Assembly: GCA_031273545.1 (NCBI GenBank)
Contig: JAISRQ010000033.1
Span: 1 to 7,158, forward strand
Length of the DNA: 7,158 bases
Origin: Holosporales bacterium
Lineage (GTDB): Bacteria > Pseudomonadota > Alphaproteobacteria > BNTO01
Direction of reading: 5' to 3'
How positions within the stretch are numbered: the first letter of the stretch is position 1; each line of letters starts with the position of its first letter. This document shows positions 1 through 5,235 of the stretch, piece by piece. The notes below the pieces were generated by a model. It had not been told where the DNA came from. It did no database searches and was given only the letters and a program-made list of their open reading frames with translations. The translations under genes and the position numbers were made by a program.

Positions 1-1392
1 AACGGCCCCGTCTTTTCCTGCATTGTCCGCAATCTGACGGCTTGGAGCCTGAAGTGCGCGCTGAATAATGCGGATTCCCACATTTTGATCGTCATTTTCG
101 CCCTTCAACCCTTCAATCGCCTTGATACTGCGCAGCAACGCAACACCGCCGCCAGGAACGACACCACTCTCAACCGCAGCCCGCGTCGCATGCATCGCGT
201 CATCAACCCGATCCTTGCGCTCCTTTACCTCAGTCTCCGTAGCACCGCCAACGCGAATCACGGCTACACCTCCGCTCAGCTTTGCCAAACGCTCTTGAAG
301 CTTCTCTTTGTCATACTCTGACGTCGACTCTTCAAGCTGCGCACGAATCTGATTACAACGCGCTTCTATGTTAATTGAGTCGCCAGCACCTTCAACGATG
401 GTCGTATCGTCCTTCGTTATGGTTACCCTCTTCGTGCGACCAAGCATAGACAAGTTCACATTTTCAAGCTTAATCCCCAAATCCTCAGAGATAAGCTGTC
501 CACCGGTCAACACAGCGATATCCTCCAACATCGCCTTCCTGCGGTCCCCAAACCCTGGAGCCTTCACAGCGCAAACCTTCAAGCCTCCACGAATCTTGTT
601 GACCACCAAAGTAGCAAGAGCTTCGCCCTCAACATCCTCAGAGACAATCAAAAGCGGACGCCCAGACTGAACTACAGCCTCAAGAACCGGCAAGAATGGC
701 TGCAGGGACGACAGCTTTTTCTCATATATGAGCACAAACGGGTTCTCCATTTCGCAAACCATCTTTTCCGCATTTGTCACAAAATACGGCGAAATGTACC
801 CACGATCAAACTGCATCCCCTCCACGACATCCAGCTCCGTTTGGAATGACTTCGCCTCTTCAATCGTGATGACACCTTCCTTTCCGACTTTCTCCACGGC
901 CTGCGCAAGGATCTCTCCAATCTCCTTTTCGCCATTCGCAGAAATTGTCCCGACTTGTTTAATCTCGTCGTTCGTTATAACCGGACGCGACTTCCCTTTC
1001 AGGAACGCGACAACCGCCCCAACTGCCAAGTCAATTCCGCGTTTCAGGTCAATCGGGTTTAGCCCCGCAGCAACAGATTTCAACCCCTCAATCACGATCG
1101 CTTGCCCCAAAACCGTCGCCGTTGTTGTTCCATCCCCAGCTAAGTCGGACGTCTTCACAGCAACCTCGCGCAACATGCTGACCCCCATGTTTTCAAATTT
1201 ATCAGAGACCTCAATCTCTTTAGCGACACTAACGCCGTCCTTTGTTACGCGCGGGCCACCATACGATTTGTCTATCAAAACATTGCGTCCTTTTGGACCC
1301 AACGTTACTTTCACGGCATTGGCTAGCGTATTTACGCCATCAAGAATTTTTCCTCTAGCTTCCGTAGAGAAGCGTACTTCTTTTGCAGACAT
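1..1392 (-). CDS. groEL: Chaperonin GroEL (60 kDa), partial, C-terminus off the window
   Basis: ATP-driven folding chamber of the cytosol; 14 subunits form two rings capped by GroES. The frame is open without interruption for 464 codons from ATG at 1392-1390 to the window edge. The family is about 545 residues, so roughly 80 C-terminal residues, including any GGM tail, lie outside. The ATP-site residues are present: D52 in VTKDGVSVA, the DGTTT loop at 87-91, the catalytic D398, and the GGG turn at 414-416, all at E. coli numbering, so there are no internal gaps. The apical domain is complete (for example EGMQFDRGY near 191-199). A strong Shine-Dalgarno sequence AAGGAGGA (1404-1397) sits 4 nt before the ATG. 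It lies 54 bp downstream of groES with no visible terminator or second promoter, so it should be co-transcribed from the CIRCE-controlled promoter. Confidence 0.98.
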   Translation of the reverse strand, partial: MSAKEVRFSTEARGKILDGVNTLANAVKVTLGPKGRNVLIDKSYGGPRVTKDGVSVAKEIEVSDKFENMGVSMLREVAVKTSDLAGDGTTTATVLGQAIVIEGLKSVAAGLNPIDLKRGIDLAVGAVVAFLKGKSRPVITNDEIKQVGTISANGEKEIGEILAQAVEKVGKEGVITIEEAKSFQTELDVVEGMQFDRGYISPYFVTNAEKMVCEMENPFVLIYEKKLSSLQPFLPVLEAVVQSGRPLLIVSEDVEGEALATLVVNKIRGGLKVCAVKAPGFGDRRKAMLEDIAVLTGGQLISEDLGIKLENVNLSMLGRTKRVTITKDDTTIVEGAGDSINIEARCNQIRAQLEESTSEYDKEKLQERLAKLSGGVAVIRVGGATETEVKERKDRVDDAMHATRAAVESGVVPGGGVALLRSIKAIEGLKGENDDQNVGIRIIQRALQAPSRQIADNAGKDGAV

Positions 1393-1446
1393 ATTGTCCT
1401 CCTTGTTTTAACAGATAATAAATAAACGATAAATATTCAGATATTA

Positions 1447-1734
1447 CTAAGCAAAAACGCCCATGATATCCGACTCTTTCATTACAGTGTAGTCGTGTCC
1501 TTCGAACTTTACTTCCGTTCCTGCCCATTTTCCAAACAAAATACGGTCCCCGACTTTCACATCTAATGGACGCACCTTGCCGTTTTCGTCAATTGCGCCA
1601 TTCCCTACAGCGATAACAATCCCCTCCATGGGCTTCTCTTTCGCTGTGTCGGGAATAATAATTCCGCCAGATGTTTTTTCATTCGATTCGATTCTTTCAA
1701 CTAGAACCCGATCATGTAGTGGTTTAAATGACAT
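1447..1734 (-). CDS. groES: Co-chaperonin GroES (10 kDa)
   Basis: Heptameric lid of the GroEL chamber, cytosolic. The protein is 95 residues (E. coli 97) and complete, ending at TAG 1449-1447. It starts MSFKPLHDRVLVERIE. The mobile loop that binds GroEL is residues 16-35, with the hydrophobic triplet III inside TSGGIIIPD. The C-terminal part has the usual VKVGDRILFGKWAGTEV and ESDIMGV blocks. A longer open frame runs 27 codons upstream, but it crosses the promoter and CIRCE operator. The start at 1734 is preferred because it matches the family N-terminus and has AAGGAGG (1746-1740) 5 nt upstream. It is the first gene of a groES-groEL operon on the minus strand and is probably heat-induced through HrcA release. 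Confidence 0.98.
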   Translation of the reverse strand: MSFKPLHDRVLVERIESNEKTSGGIIIPDTAKEKPMEGIVIAVGNGAIDENGKVRPLDVKVGDRILFGKWAGTEVKFEGHDYTVMKESDIMGVFA

Positions 1735-1769
1735 AAATACCTCCTTATAAAAAACTCTGAGTGCCGTTG

Positions 1770-1796
1770 TCAGCACTCTTGCTATCTGAGTGCTAA
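1770..1796. promoter_or_regulatory. CIRCE operator (HrcA binding site)
   Basis: Inverted repeat with the exact 9-9-9 geometry of CIRCE: TCAGCACTC (1770-1778), spacer of nine, GAGTGCTAA (1788-1796). It differs from the consensus TTAGCACTC-N9-GAGTGCTAA at one base (C at 1771). It overlaps the groES -10 hexamer by two bases and covers the predicted transcription start, so bound HrcA should block the operon. A further GAGTGC half-site lies at 1759-1764. hrcA itself is not in the window. Confidence 0.96.
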
Positions 1797-1823
1797 TATG
1801 GCGAATTTTTAGCATGTTGTCAA
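1795..1823 (-). promoter_or_regulatory. groESL vegetative (sigma70-type) promoter
   Basis: On the minus strand a perfect -35 TTGACA (1823-1818) is followed after 17 bp by CATATT (1800-1795) as -10. The start would fall inside the CIRCE element about 7 nt later, leaving a leader of about 50 nt before groES. No sigma32-type CTTGAA/CCCCAT pair was seen, so regulation looks repressor-based. Confidence 0.85.
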
Positions 1824-2063
1824 CCCTACTGAAAAAATTGATATTTTTCTCAATTTACCAGCTGTTCGCATTGTTATAGTCTGACATCGGGGTCCATAAA
1901 TATTGTAAGCCCAAAAAAGATTGCAGACCAAAAACTGAAAAATCGTAAGCGTTTATTCTCAAAAAAAAGTCCACAATCCCTTGAGAAATGAGGGATAACT
2001 GATTAATAACTTGTTGATACACGACTGCGGTCTCTTTCAAAATGTTCTATTTCGTGTTATTTA
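1824..2063. other. AT-rich divergent intergenic region groES / rpmH
   Basis: No gene seen. It holds several A-tracts and two small inverted repeats: AAATTGA/TCAATTT (1835-1841 with 1850-1856) just upstream of the groES promoter, and ATCCCT/AGGGAT (1976-1981 with 1991-1996, loop of 9). Read on the minus strand, the second hairpin is followed after 7 nt by eight Ts (1968-1961). It could act as a weak terminator shielding groES from antisense read-through, but the stem is only 6 bp. ATAACT is repeated at 1995 and 2006, one helical turn apart. A 61-codon minus-strand frame here (1855-2040) has no family look and no ribosome site. Confidence 0.5.
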
Positions 2064-2072
2064 TGGAATAAT
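2064..2072 (+). promoter_or_regulatory. Possible extended -10 promoter for rpmH
   Basis: TGGAATAAT has the TGn extension and 5 of 6 bases of TATAAT. The -35 region is poor. Transcription would begin near 2079, leaving room for the AAGGAG at 2085-2090 and a very short leader. This is inference from a short motif. Confidence 0.4.
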
Positions 2073-2096
2073 GATGGAGAGAAAAAGGAGCCAATA

Positions 2097-2231
2097 ATGA
2101 AACGTACATATCAACCAAGCGTGCTCGTCCGCAAGCGCCGACACGGATTCCGTTCACGCATGTCTACATATGGTGGGCGTGCAGTTTTGTCAGCGCGTAG
2201 AGCCAAGGGACGCAAACGTCTTGCTGCTTAA
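2097..2231 (+). CDS. rpmH: 50S ribosomal protein L34
   Basis: Small, very basic protein of the large ribosomal subunit. At 44 residues it has the normal length. It is too short for many ORF callers but unmistakable: it begins MKRTYQPSVLVRKRRHGFRS, the middle reads MSTYGGRAVLSARR, and the end is KGRKRLAA. A clear AAGGAG (2085-2090) sits 6 nt before the ATG. As in most bacteria it is followed by rnpA on the same strand, but here a palindromic repeat fills the 166 bp between its stop codon and the conventional rnpA start. The second reading frame through rpmH is also open from 2101 onward and continues into rnpA. Confidence 0.98.
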   Translation: MKRTYQPSVLVRKRRHGFRSRMSTYGGRAVLSARRAKGRKRLAA

Positions 2232-2253
2232 CGAAGTACCAAATAGCCCAGAA

Positions 2254-2353
2254 AACGCTTGCGAGCCTTCGGCTTCTGATTCGCATCCTTTGGGGACCCC
2301 AGTGTATACACATTCCCCAAATGATTGCGAAGGGTTGAAAGGCGCAAGCGCTT
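2254..2353. repeat. Imperfect palindromic element of about 100 bp between rpmH and rnpA
   Basis: Long inverted repeat centred at 2306/2307. Arm pairs from the outside in: AACGCTTGCGAGCCTT (2254-2269) with AAGGCGCAAGCGCTT (2339-2353, gapped); TTCGCA (2280-2285) with TGCGAA (2326-2331); TTTGGGG (2289-2295) with CCCCAAA (2315-2321); central GTGTATACAC (2302-2311), itself perfectly palindromic. It keeps an open frame in the rnpA register and also on the minus strand. Size, palindromy and open frames resemble Rickettsia palindromic elements. I do not recognise the sequence family, and transcribed RNA could fold into one long hairpin before rnpA. Confidence 0.85.
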
Positions 2354-2398
2354 GTTCTATAACTTCTGATTCGCATCCTTTGGGGACCCCGGTGTATA
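2273..2398 (+). repeat. 36-bp direct repeat, two copies 90 bp apart
   Basis: Copy 1 (2273-2308) and copy 2 (2363-2398) match at 35 of 36 bases, differing only at 2301 (A) versus 2391 (G). Each begins CTTCTGATTCGCATCC and ends GTGTATA. Copy 1 is the inner left arm of the palindromic element. Copy 2 looks like the start of a second tandem unit cut off after its left half. The 90-bp offset equals 30 codons, so both copies read SDSHPLGTPVY in the rnpA frame. The last base of copy 2 is the A of the rnpA ATG, so the repeat ends exactly on the start codon. Confidence 0.95.
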
Positions 2399-2973
2399 TG
2401 GCCGGCACCCTGAAGAGGCGGGCAGATTTCCTAGTGCTTCGTGACCACGGTACGTTCGTGCGAACGCGCTCCATGTTTGTGCAGGTAGGAAGCTTTGTGG
2501 CGGAAGATGCCTGCGTTGTTCACGCGGAAGAGCGCCTTAGTGCCGGCACAGAGGAACTTGCTCGCCCTGTTTTCTGGGGAGTAACAGCGAGCAAAAAAGT
2601 CGGAAGTGCAGTTGTTCGCAACGTCGCCAAGCGACGCCTTCGTGCATTAGCTGGAAATGAGCTGTTGAACTGCCTAAACGAATTGACAGAAAATTCGCTT
2701 GCAAGGCTAGAAAATGTACAACTGTCGAAACGAACATTGGGGAACCTGTGCCAAGTGGGTTGTCAGGGGTCTAGCTCGCAGAACCAATTGACAGGCGTTA
2801 TAAGCCAAGAGACAAACGTATTACGCCAGGATGCAAATATAATAAGAGGTTTATCTGTCGTGTTAATCGCAACAAAATACACGCCTACAGTCCCTTGGGA
2901 TACCCTTGTCGCAGATTTACGACGAGCCCTAAAGCTAAAGTACGACGACAATAACTCTGTTAGTAAAAAATGA
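2398..2973 (+). CDS. rnpA: Ribonuclease P protein component, enlarged by an internal insertion
   Basis: Protein subunit that assists the RNase P RNA in removing 5' leaders from tRNA precursors. It is 191 residues from ATG 2398, against 110-130 for most relatives. Recognisable blocks: TLKRRADF (4-11), the core VTASKKVGSAVVRNVAKRRLR (62-82), and the C-terminal strand and helix GLSVVLIA (151-158) and TLVADLRRALK (169-179). Between core and C-terminus lie about 60 extra residues, 35 of them explained by a 105-bp palindromic insertion. The usual arginine of the RNR motif is V76. The start is chosen because family similarity begins at residue 4. It lacks a Shine-Dalgarno sequence, and the frame is open upstream through the repeat and rpmH (next ATG 2170, giving 267 residues), so an N-terminal extension is possible. 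The stop overlaps the next ORF as ATGA. Confidence 0.93.
   Translation: MAGTLKRRADFLVLRDHGTFVRTRSMFVQVGSFVAEDACVVHAEERLSAGTEELARPVFWGVTASKKVGSAVVRNVAKRRLRALAGNELLNCLNELTENSLARLENVQLSKRTLGNLCQVGCQGSSSQNQLTGVISQETNVLRQDANIIRGLSVVLIATKYTPTVPWDTLVADLRRALKLKYDDNNSVSKK
2677..2794. repeat. In-frame palindromic insertion inside rnpA flanked by 13-bp direct repeats
   Basis: AACGAATTGACAG (2677-2689) and AACCAATTGACAG (2782-2794) match at 12 of 13 bases and lie exactly 105 bp (35 codons) apart, both in the same codon phase (N-x-L-T). The DNA between is an imperfect palindrome: TGCAAGGCTAGA (2700-2711) with TCTAGCTCGCA (2770-2780), ACAAC (2718-2722) with GTTGT (2759-2763), and a central CATTGG (2735-2740) with CCAAGTG (2751-2757). 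The layout is what insertion of a palindromic element with target duplication would leave. The enlarged RnpA region maps to the same place. Confidence 0.7.
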
Positions 2974-3149
2974 TTGTTCCTGCTTTACTTTTATTATCCA
3001 TTGTAGCGACTGCTGCTCCGTTTTTTATGAAGATAAATATATCCCCAAATATGCCCGTCGTATCTATAAATTCCGTAATATTACTGCTAGGAAGCTCATT
3101 TTTATGCATATGCATATTTTTGTTATTTCAAGTAATTATCGACTCATAA
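2970..3149 (+). CDS. Small two-helix membrane protein, unknown function
   Basis: An open frame of 59 residues starts at ATG 2970, overlapping the rnpA stop as ATGA, and ends at TAA 3147-3149. Two strongly hydrophobic stretches, about residues 2-20 (with AALL-type small and aliphatic residues ending in PFF) and about 35-56 (SVILLLGSSFLCICIFLLF), predict two membrane helices joined by a short loop with KINISPNMPVV. There is no good Shine-Dalgarno sequence, so translation would be coupled to rnpA. I recognise no family. Position between rnpA and mlaE suggests a membrane role, but nothing in the sequence ties it to MlaE. It could be spurious, though the 4-bp overlap and two clean helices argue for a real gene. 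Confidence 0.6.
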   Translation: MIVPALLLLSIVATAAPFFMKINISPNMPVVSINSVILLLGSSFLCICIFLLFQVIIDS

Positions 3150-3204
3150 TGAAGGCTTGTTCGCTAAAAAAACGAGGATATTTTGCGCGAATCGTGAAAT
3201 AAAA

Positions 3205-3213
3205 TGCTACAAT
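3205..3213 (+). promoter_or_regulatory. Possible extended -10 promoter for mlaE-mlaF
   Basis: TGCTACAAT carries the TGn extension and 5 of 6 bases of TATAAT; the -35 region is weak. A start near 3220 would leave about 27 nt before the TTG at 3247 and exclude the TTG at 3157. The same TACAAT hexamer is seen before the tRNA and ftsL. Confidence 0.4.
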
Positions 3214-3246
3214 CCTCATAATAGCGTTGATTTCAGTGGCAAAACT

Positions 3247-4020
3247 TTGAATGCATTAGCTTACATAGGTCACAGCACTTTAGACTTTTGCGCATCATGT
3301 GGCAAGTATGTCATCTTCCTGTACAACACTATACTGCATGGTGTGCGTCCCCCCTACTATTGGAAGCAAATATTTACACAACTTAGGGATGTCGGGTTTT
3401 ACTCGCTTCCTGTAATCGGGTTAACCGCGTTCTTTACAGGTGCTGTGCTAGCACTTCAAAGCTACACAGGATTCTCTCGTTTTTCGGCGGAAAGTGCGCT
3501 TCCCATGCTGGTTGTCCTTTGCATCACGCGCGAGCTTGGCCCTGTCATTGCAGGGCTGATGTTTGCCGGGCGCGTTGGAGCAACCATGGCAGCAGAAATA
3601 GGCACGATGAAAGTCACAGAACAAATTGACGCATTGTCTACATTGTCTACTTGTTGTTATCGCTACCTTTATTTGCCTCGCATATTAGCAGGGTTAGTTA
3701 CGTTGCCTATTCTTGTTTTTATTTTCGATATAATAGGCGTGCTTGGTGGTTTTTTAGTATCCGTATTTCAACTAGACTTTAACGCATCACAATACATCAA
3801 GATGACGGAACAATTCGTCCAAGCAGAAGACGTGATTTCTGGATTAGTAAAGTCCGCCTTCTTTGGAATAAGCACTGCACTAACAGGATGCTTTAAGGGG
3901 GCTACGTCATCCGGAGGGTCAGCCGGAGTTGGACGCGCAACAATGAATGCAGTTGTGATGTCATCCATTACAATATTGTTATTAAACTATATTCTTACAA
4001 CGATTATATTTTCTAAATAA
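3247..4020 (+). CDS. mlaE: MlaE-type ABC transporter permease
   Basis: Inner-membrane permease of the Mla (MCE-associated) lipid transporter, which moves phospholipids between inner and outer membrane; in plastids the relative is TGD1. The call rests on the family core: SLPVIGLTAFFTGAVLALQS (53-72), ELGPVIAGLMFAGRVGATM (96-114), AAEIGTM with the ATPase-contacting EQIDAL helix (125-130), and the late C-F-K-G...GGSAGVGRATMNAVV block (215-237). Several hydrophobic helices span the rest. The start is uncertain: no ATG is usable. TTG 3247 gives 257 residues beginning NALAYIG like relatives; TTG 3157 would add 30 residues of unconvincing sequence. mlaF follows within about 14 bp, as expected for permease and ATPase of one complex. 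Confidence 0.92.
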   Translation: MNALAYIGHSTLDFCASCGKYVIFLYNTILHGVRPPYYWKQIFTQLRDVGFYSLPVIGLTAFFTGAVLALQSYTGFSRFSAESALPMLVVLCITRELGPVIAGLMFAGRVGATMAAEIGTMKVTEQIDALSTLSTCCYRYLYLPRILAGLVTLPILVFIFDIIGVLGGFLVSVFQLDFNASQYIKMTEQFVQAEDVISGLVKSAFFGISTALTGCFKGATSSGGSAGVGRATMNAVVMSSITILLLNYILTTIIFSK

Positions 4021-4033
4021 AAAGGTGTACACC

Positions 4034-4789
4034 GTGCTATCTGTTCGTAATTTACACGTAAATCTAAATGGGAAACAAATTCTACACGGGGTTGACTTAG
4101 ATGTAACAGATGGAGAGTCGCTTGTTATTGTAGGGTGCTCTGGAACAGGAAAATCCGTTTTACTAAAAAGCATACTTGGGCTCGTTCCGAAGCAACGTGG
4201 CACAGTTATAATACAAGGCATTGACCTGGACCATGCCACAAAGGACGAGCGCCACAAAGCGCTAAGTTGCATAGGGATGTTGTTCCAAGGAGGAGCACTG
4301 TTTGATAGTTTGACCATTTGGGAGAACGTCGCCTTTGGGCTTATTTATGGACAAGGCATGGATCCAGGTGCAGCTCAGGAGATTGCGTTCGAGAAGATGC
4401 AGCAAGTTGACCTAGAGCGAAGAACGGCGTTTCTTTACCCAGCATCGCTATCTGGAGGGATGCGAAAAAGAGTTGGCCTTGCAAGGGCGCTCGCGTCTCA
4501 ACCTAAGATTATATTTTTTGACGAGCCAACCACAGGCTTAGACCCAATCACCAGTAACATCGTAAATGACTTGATAGTGCGTTCCGTAAAGTATTCGGAG
4601 ATTGGTGCAATCACAATAACGCACGACCTCGGCAGCTTGCGACAAATTGCGGATAAGGTAGCGTTTTTGTGTAATGGGAAAATCATTTGGACAGGGTCAG
4701 TGGAAGGACTGGATAACACGGAAAACCCGTACGTTCGACAATTCGTGGATGCAAAAACGGTTGGCCCATTGACTGATAAGCGAAATTAG
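4034..4789 (+). CDS. mlaF: MlaF-type ABC transporter ATP-binding protein
   Basis: Cytoplasmic ATPase that powers the MlaE permease. All nucleotide-binding motifs are intact (numbering from GTG 4034, 251 residues): Walker A GCSGTGKS (34-41), Q-loop FQGGALF with Q85, signature LSGGM (139-143), Walker B IIFFDEP with D163 and E164, D-loop GLDP, and H197 in THD. FQGGALFDSLT and LSGGMRKRVGLARA are typical of the Mla subfamily rather than of importers. GTG 4034 is preferred since AAAGGTG (4021-4027) is well spaced from it; GTG 4025 would add three residues. No mlaD, mlaC or mlaB follows, so the substrate-binding MCE subunit must be encoded elsewhere, as is common in alphaproteobacteria. Confidence 0.94.
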   Translation: MLSVRNLHVNLNGKQILHGVDLDVTDGESLVIVGCSGTGKSVLLKSILGLVPKQRGTVIIQGIDLDHATKDERHKALSCIGMLFQGGALFDSLTIWENVAFGLIYGQGMDPGAAQEIAFEKMQQVDLERRTAFLYPASLSGGMRKRVGLARALASQPKIIFFDEPTTGLDPITSNIVNDLIVRSVKYSEIGAITITHDLGSLRQIADKVAFLCNGKIIWTGSVEGLDNTENPYVRQFVDAKTVGPLTDKRN

Positions 4790-4909
4790 CTAGCGGGAAC
4801 GTTCACAAAAGGAAAAGCGTACAAAAGTCACAAAACTACGATTCTCTCTTACCAGAGTTAGAACGGTTATGCAATTACCTAATATTCTGTAAATTCTGTA
4901 GTTATGGTA

Positions 4910-4939
4910 TGGACACCGAGAGGAATCTTGTCGTACAAT
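4910..4939 (+). promoter_or_regulatory. Promoter of the initiator tRNA gene
   Basis: TGGACA (4910-4915) and TACAAT (4934-4939) are separated by 18 bp. Each differs from the sigma70 consensus by one base. Transcription would begin about 4946, a few bases before the mature tRNA 5' end. Just upstream ATTCTGTA is repeated with a 9-bp period (4884 and 4893). Confidence 0.75.
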
Positions 4940-4949
4940 CAATTCATGT

Positions 4950-5023
<74 letters not shown>

Positions 5024-5026
<3 letters not shown>

Positions 5027-5041
5027 ATTGGTTTCTTTTTT
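5024..5041 (+). terminator. Possible terminator of tRNA-fMet
   Basis: CCAATTGG (5024-5031) directly precedes TTTCTTTTTT (5032-5041). The short palindrome is a poor hairpin, but together with the stable tRNA acceptor stem the T-run could end the transcript. Confidence 0.35.
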
Positions 5042-5216
5042 GATTCATTCCATCCTTCGTTTGCGTTTCAAGACGTGAATTTTCCATGACCTGGCCGAGG
5101 TCCCAAAAAGCACGGCCGACAAGATCGCGATAGACGCGCCATTCCCCCTTGGATGACCTGCCCTCTTTTTTTGCATTTTTTCTTTATTTTTAAATAAGGG
5201 ATTTTTCAAAAAATTG
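5042..5216. other. Intergenic stretch with a GC-rich, relic-like patch
   Basis: No intact gene. Positions 5085-5163 are clearly GC-richer than the flanks. ATGACCTGGCC (5086-5096) and ATGACCTGCCC (5153-5163) form an 11-bp direct repeat with one mismatch, 67 bp apart. An inverted pair GGCCG/CGGCC (5093-5097, 5113-5117) and ATCGCGAT (5124-5131) lie between. A plus-strand frame from 5079 reads HDLAEVPKSTADKIAID, which looks protein-like and loosely recalls the C-terminal region of Lon protease, but stops after about 25 codons. A minus-strand frame (5176-5045, 43 codons) includes GASIAILSAVLFGTSA, hydrophobic and faintly like a drug/metabolite transporter start. Either could be a gene relic; neither is proven. 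From 5165 to 5212 the sequence is T- and A-rich. Confidence 0.4.
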
Positions 5217-5225
5217 TGATACAAT
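5217..5225 (+). promoter_or_regulatory. Extended -10 promoter for ftsL-ftsI
   Basis: TGATACAAT has the TGn extension and 5 of 6 bases of TATAAT. No convincing -35 is seen. It lies in a small palindrome AATTGT-GAT-ACAATT (5212-5226). The start would fall near 5231, inside the adjoining DnaA box. Confidence 0.55.
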
Positions 5226-5233
5226 TATCCACA
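5225..5233 (+). promoter_or_regulatory. Perfect DnaA box
   Basis: TTATCCACA, the exact high-affinity consensus for the initiator DnaA. It touches the last base of the predicted -10 and covers the predicted transcription start of ftsL-ftsI. It is single: no cluster of boxes or unwinding element marks an origin here, so a regulatory role is the better guess. A 9-mer can also occur by chance. Confidence 0.5.
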
Positions 5234-5235
5234 GG

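Noticed and set aside
550..565. TTTGGGGACC in groEL (minus strand), matching the centre of the 36-bp repeat
   Set aside because: It encodes the conserved GFGDR of GroEL and lacks the rest of the repeat, so it is coincidence.
85..1411. Three plus-strand frames opposite groEL (78, 100 and 227 codons)
   Set aside because: They lie entirely or almost entirely antisense to an intact, conserved groEL frame and have no family resemblance.
1990..2020. TTATCC-like sequence near rpmH as a possible DnaA box or origin
   Set aside because: Only 6 of 9 bases match the consensus and there is no cluster, so no origin call, despite rpmH often lying near oriC.
1855..2040. 61-codon minus-strand frame upstream of groES
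   Set aside because: No ribosome site, no recognisable motif, low-complexity AT-rich DNA; most likely chance.
2254..2398. CRISPR-like direct repeats
   Set aside because: Only two copies, one being an arm of a palindrome, with no regular spacers and no cas genes.
2190..2474. 94-codon minus-strand frame across the palindromic element (GVPKGCESE twice)
   Set aside because: It is the complement of the repeated arm and start of rnpA; palindromes tend to be open on both strands. Kept only as a property of the element.
3149..3202. 17-codon frame overlapping the stop of the 59-residue ORF (TAATG)
   Set aside because: Very short, basic, no motif, and stops before any other feature; not enough to call a gene.
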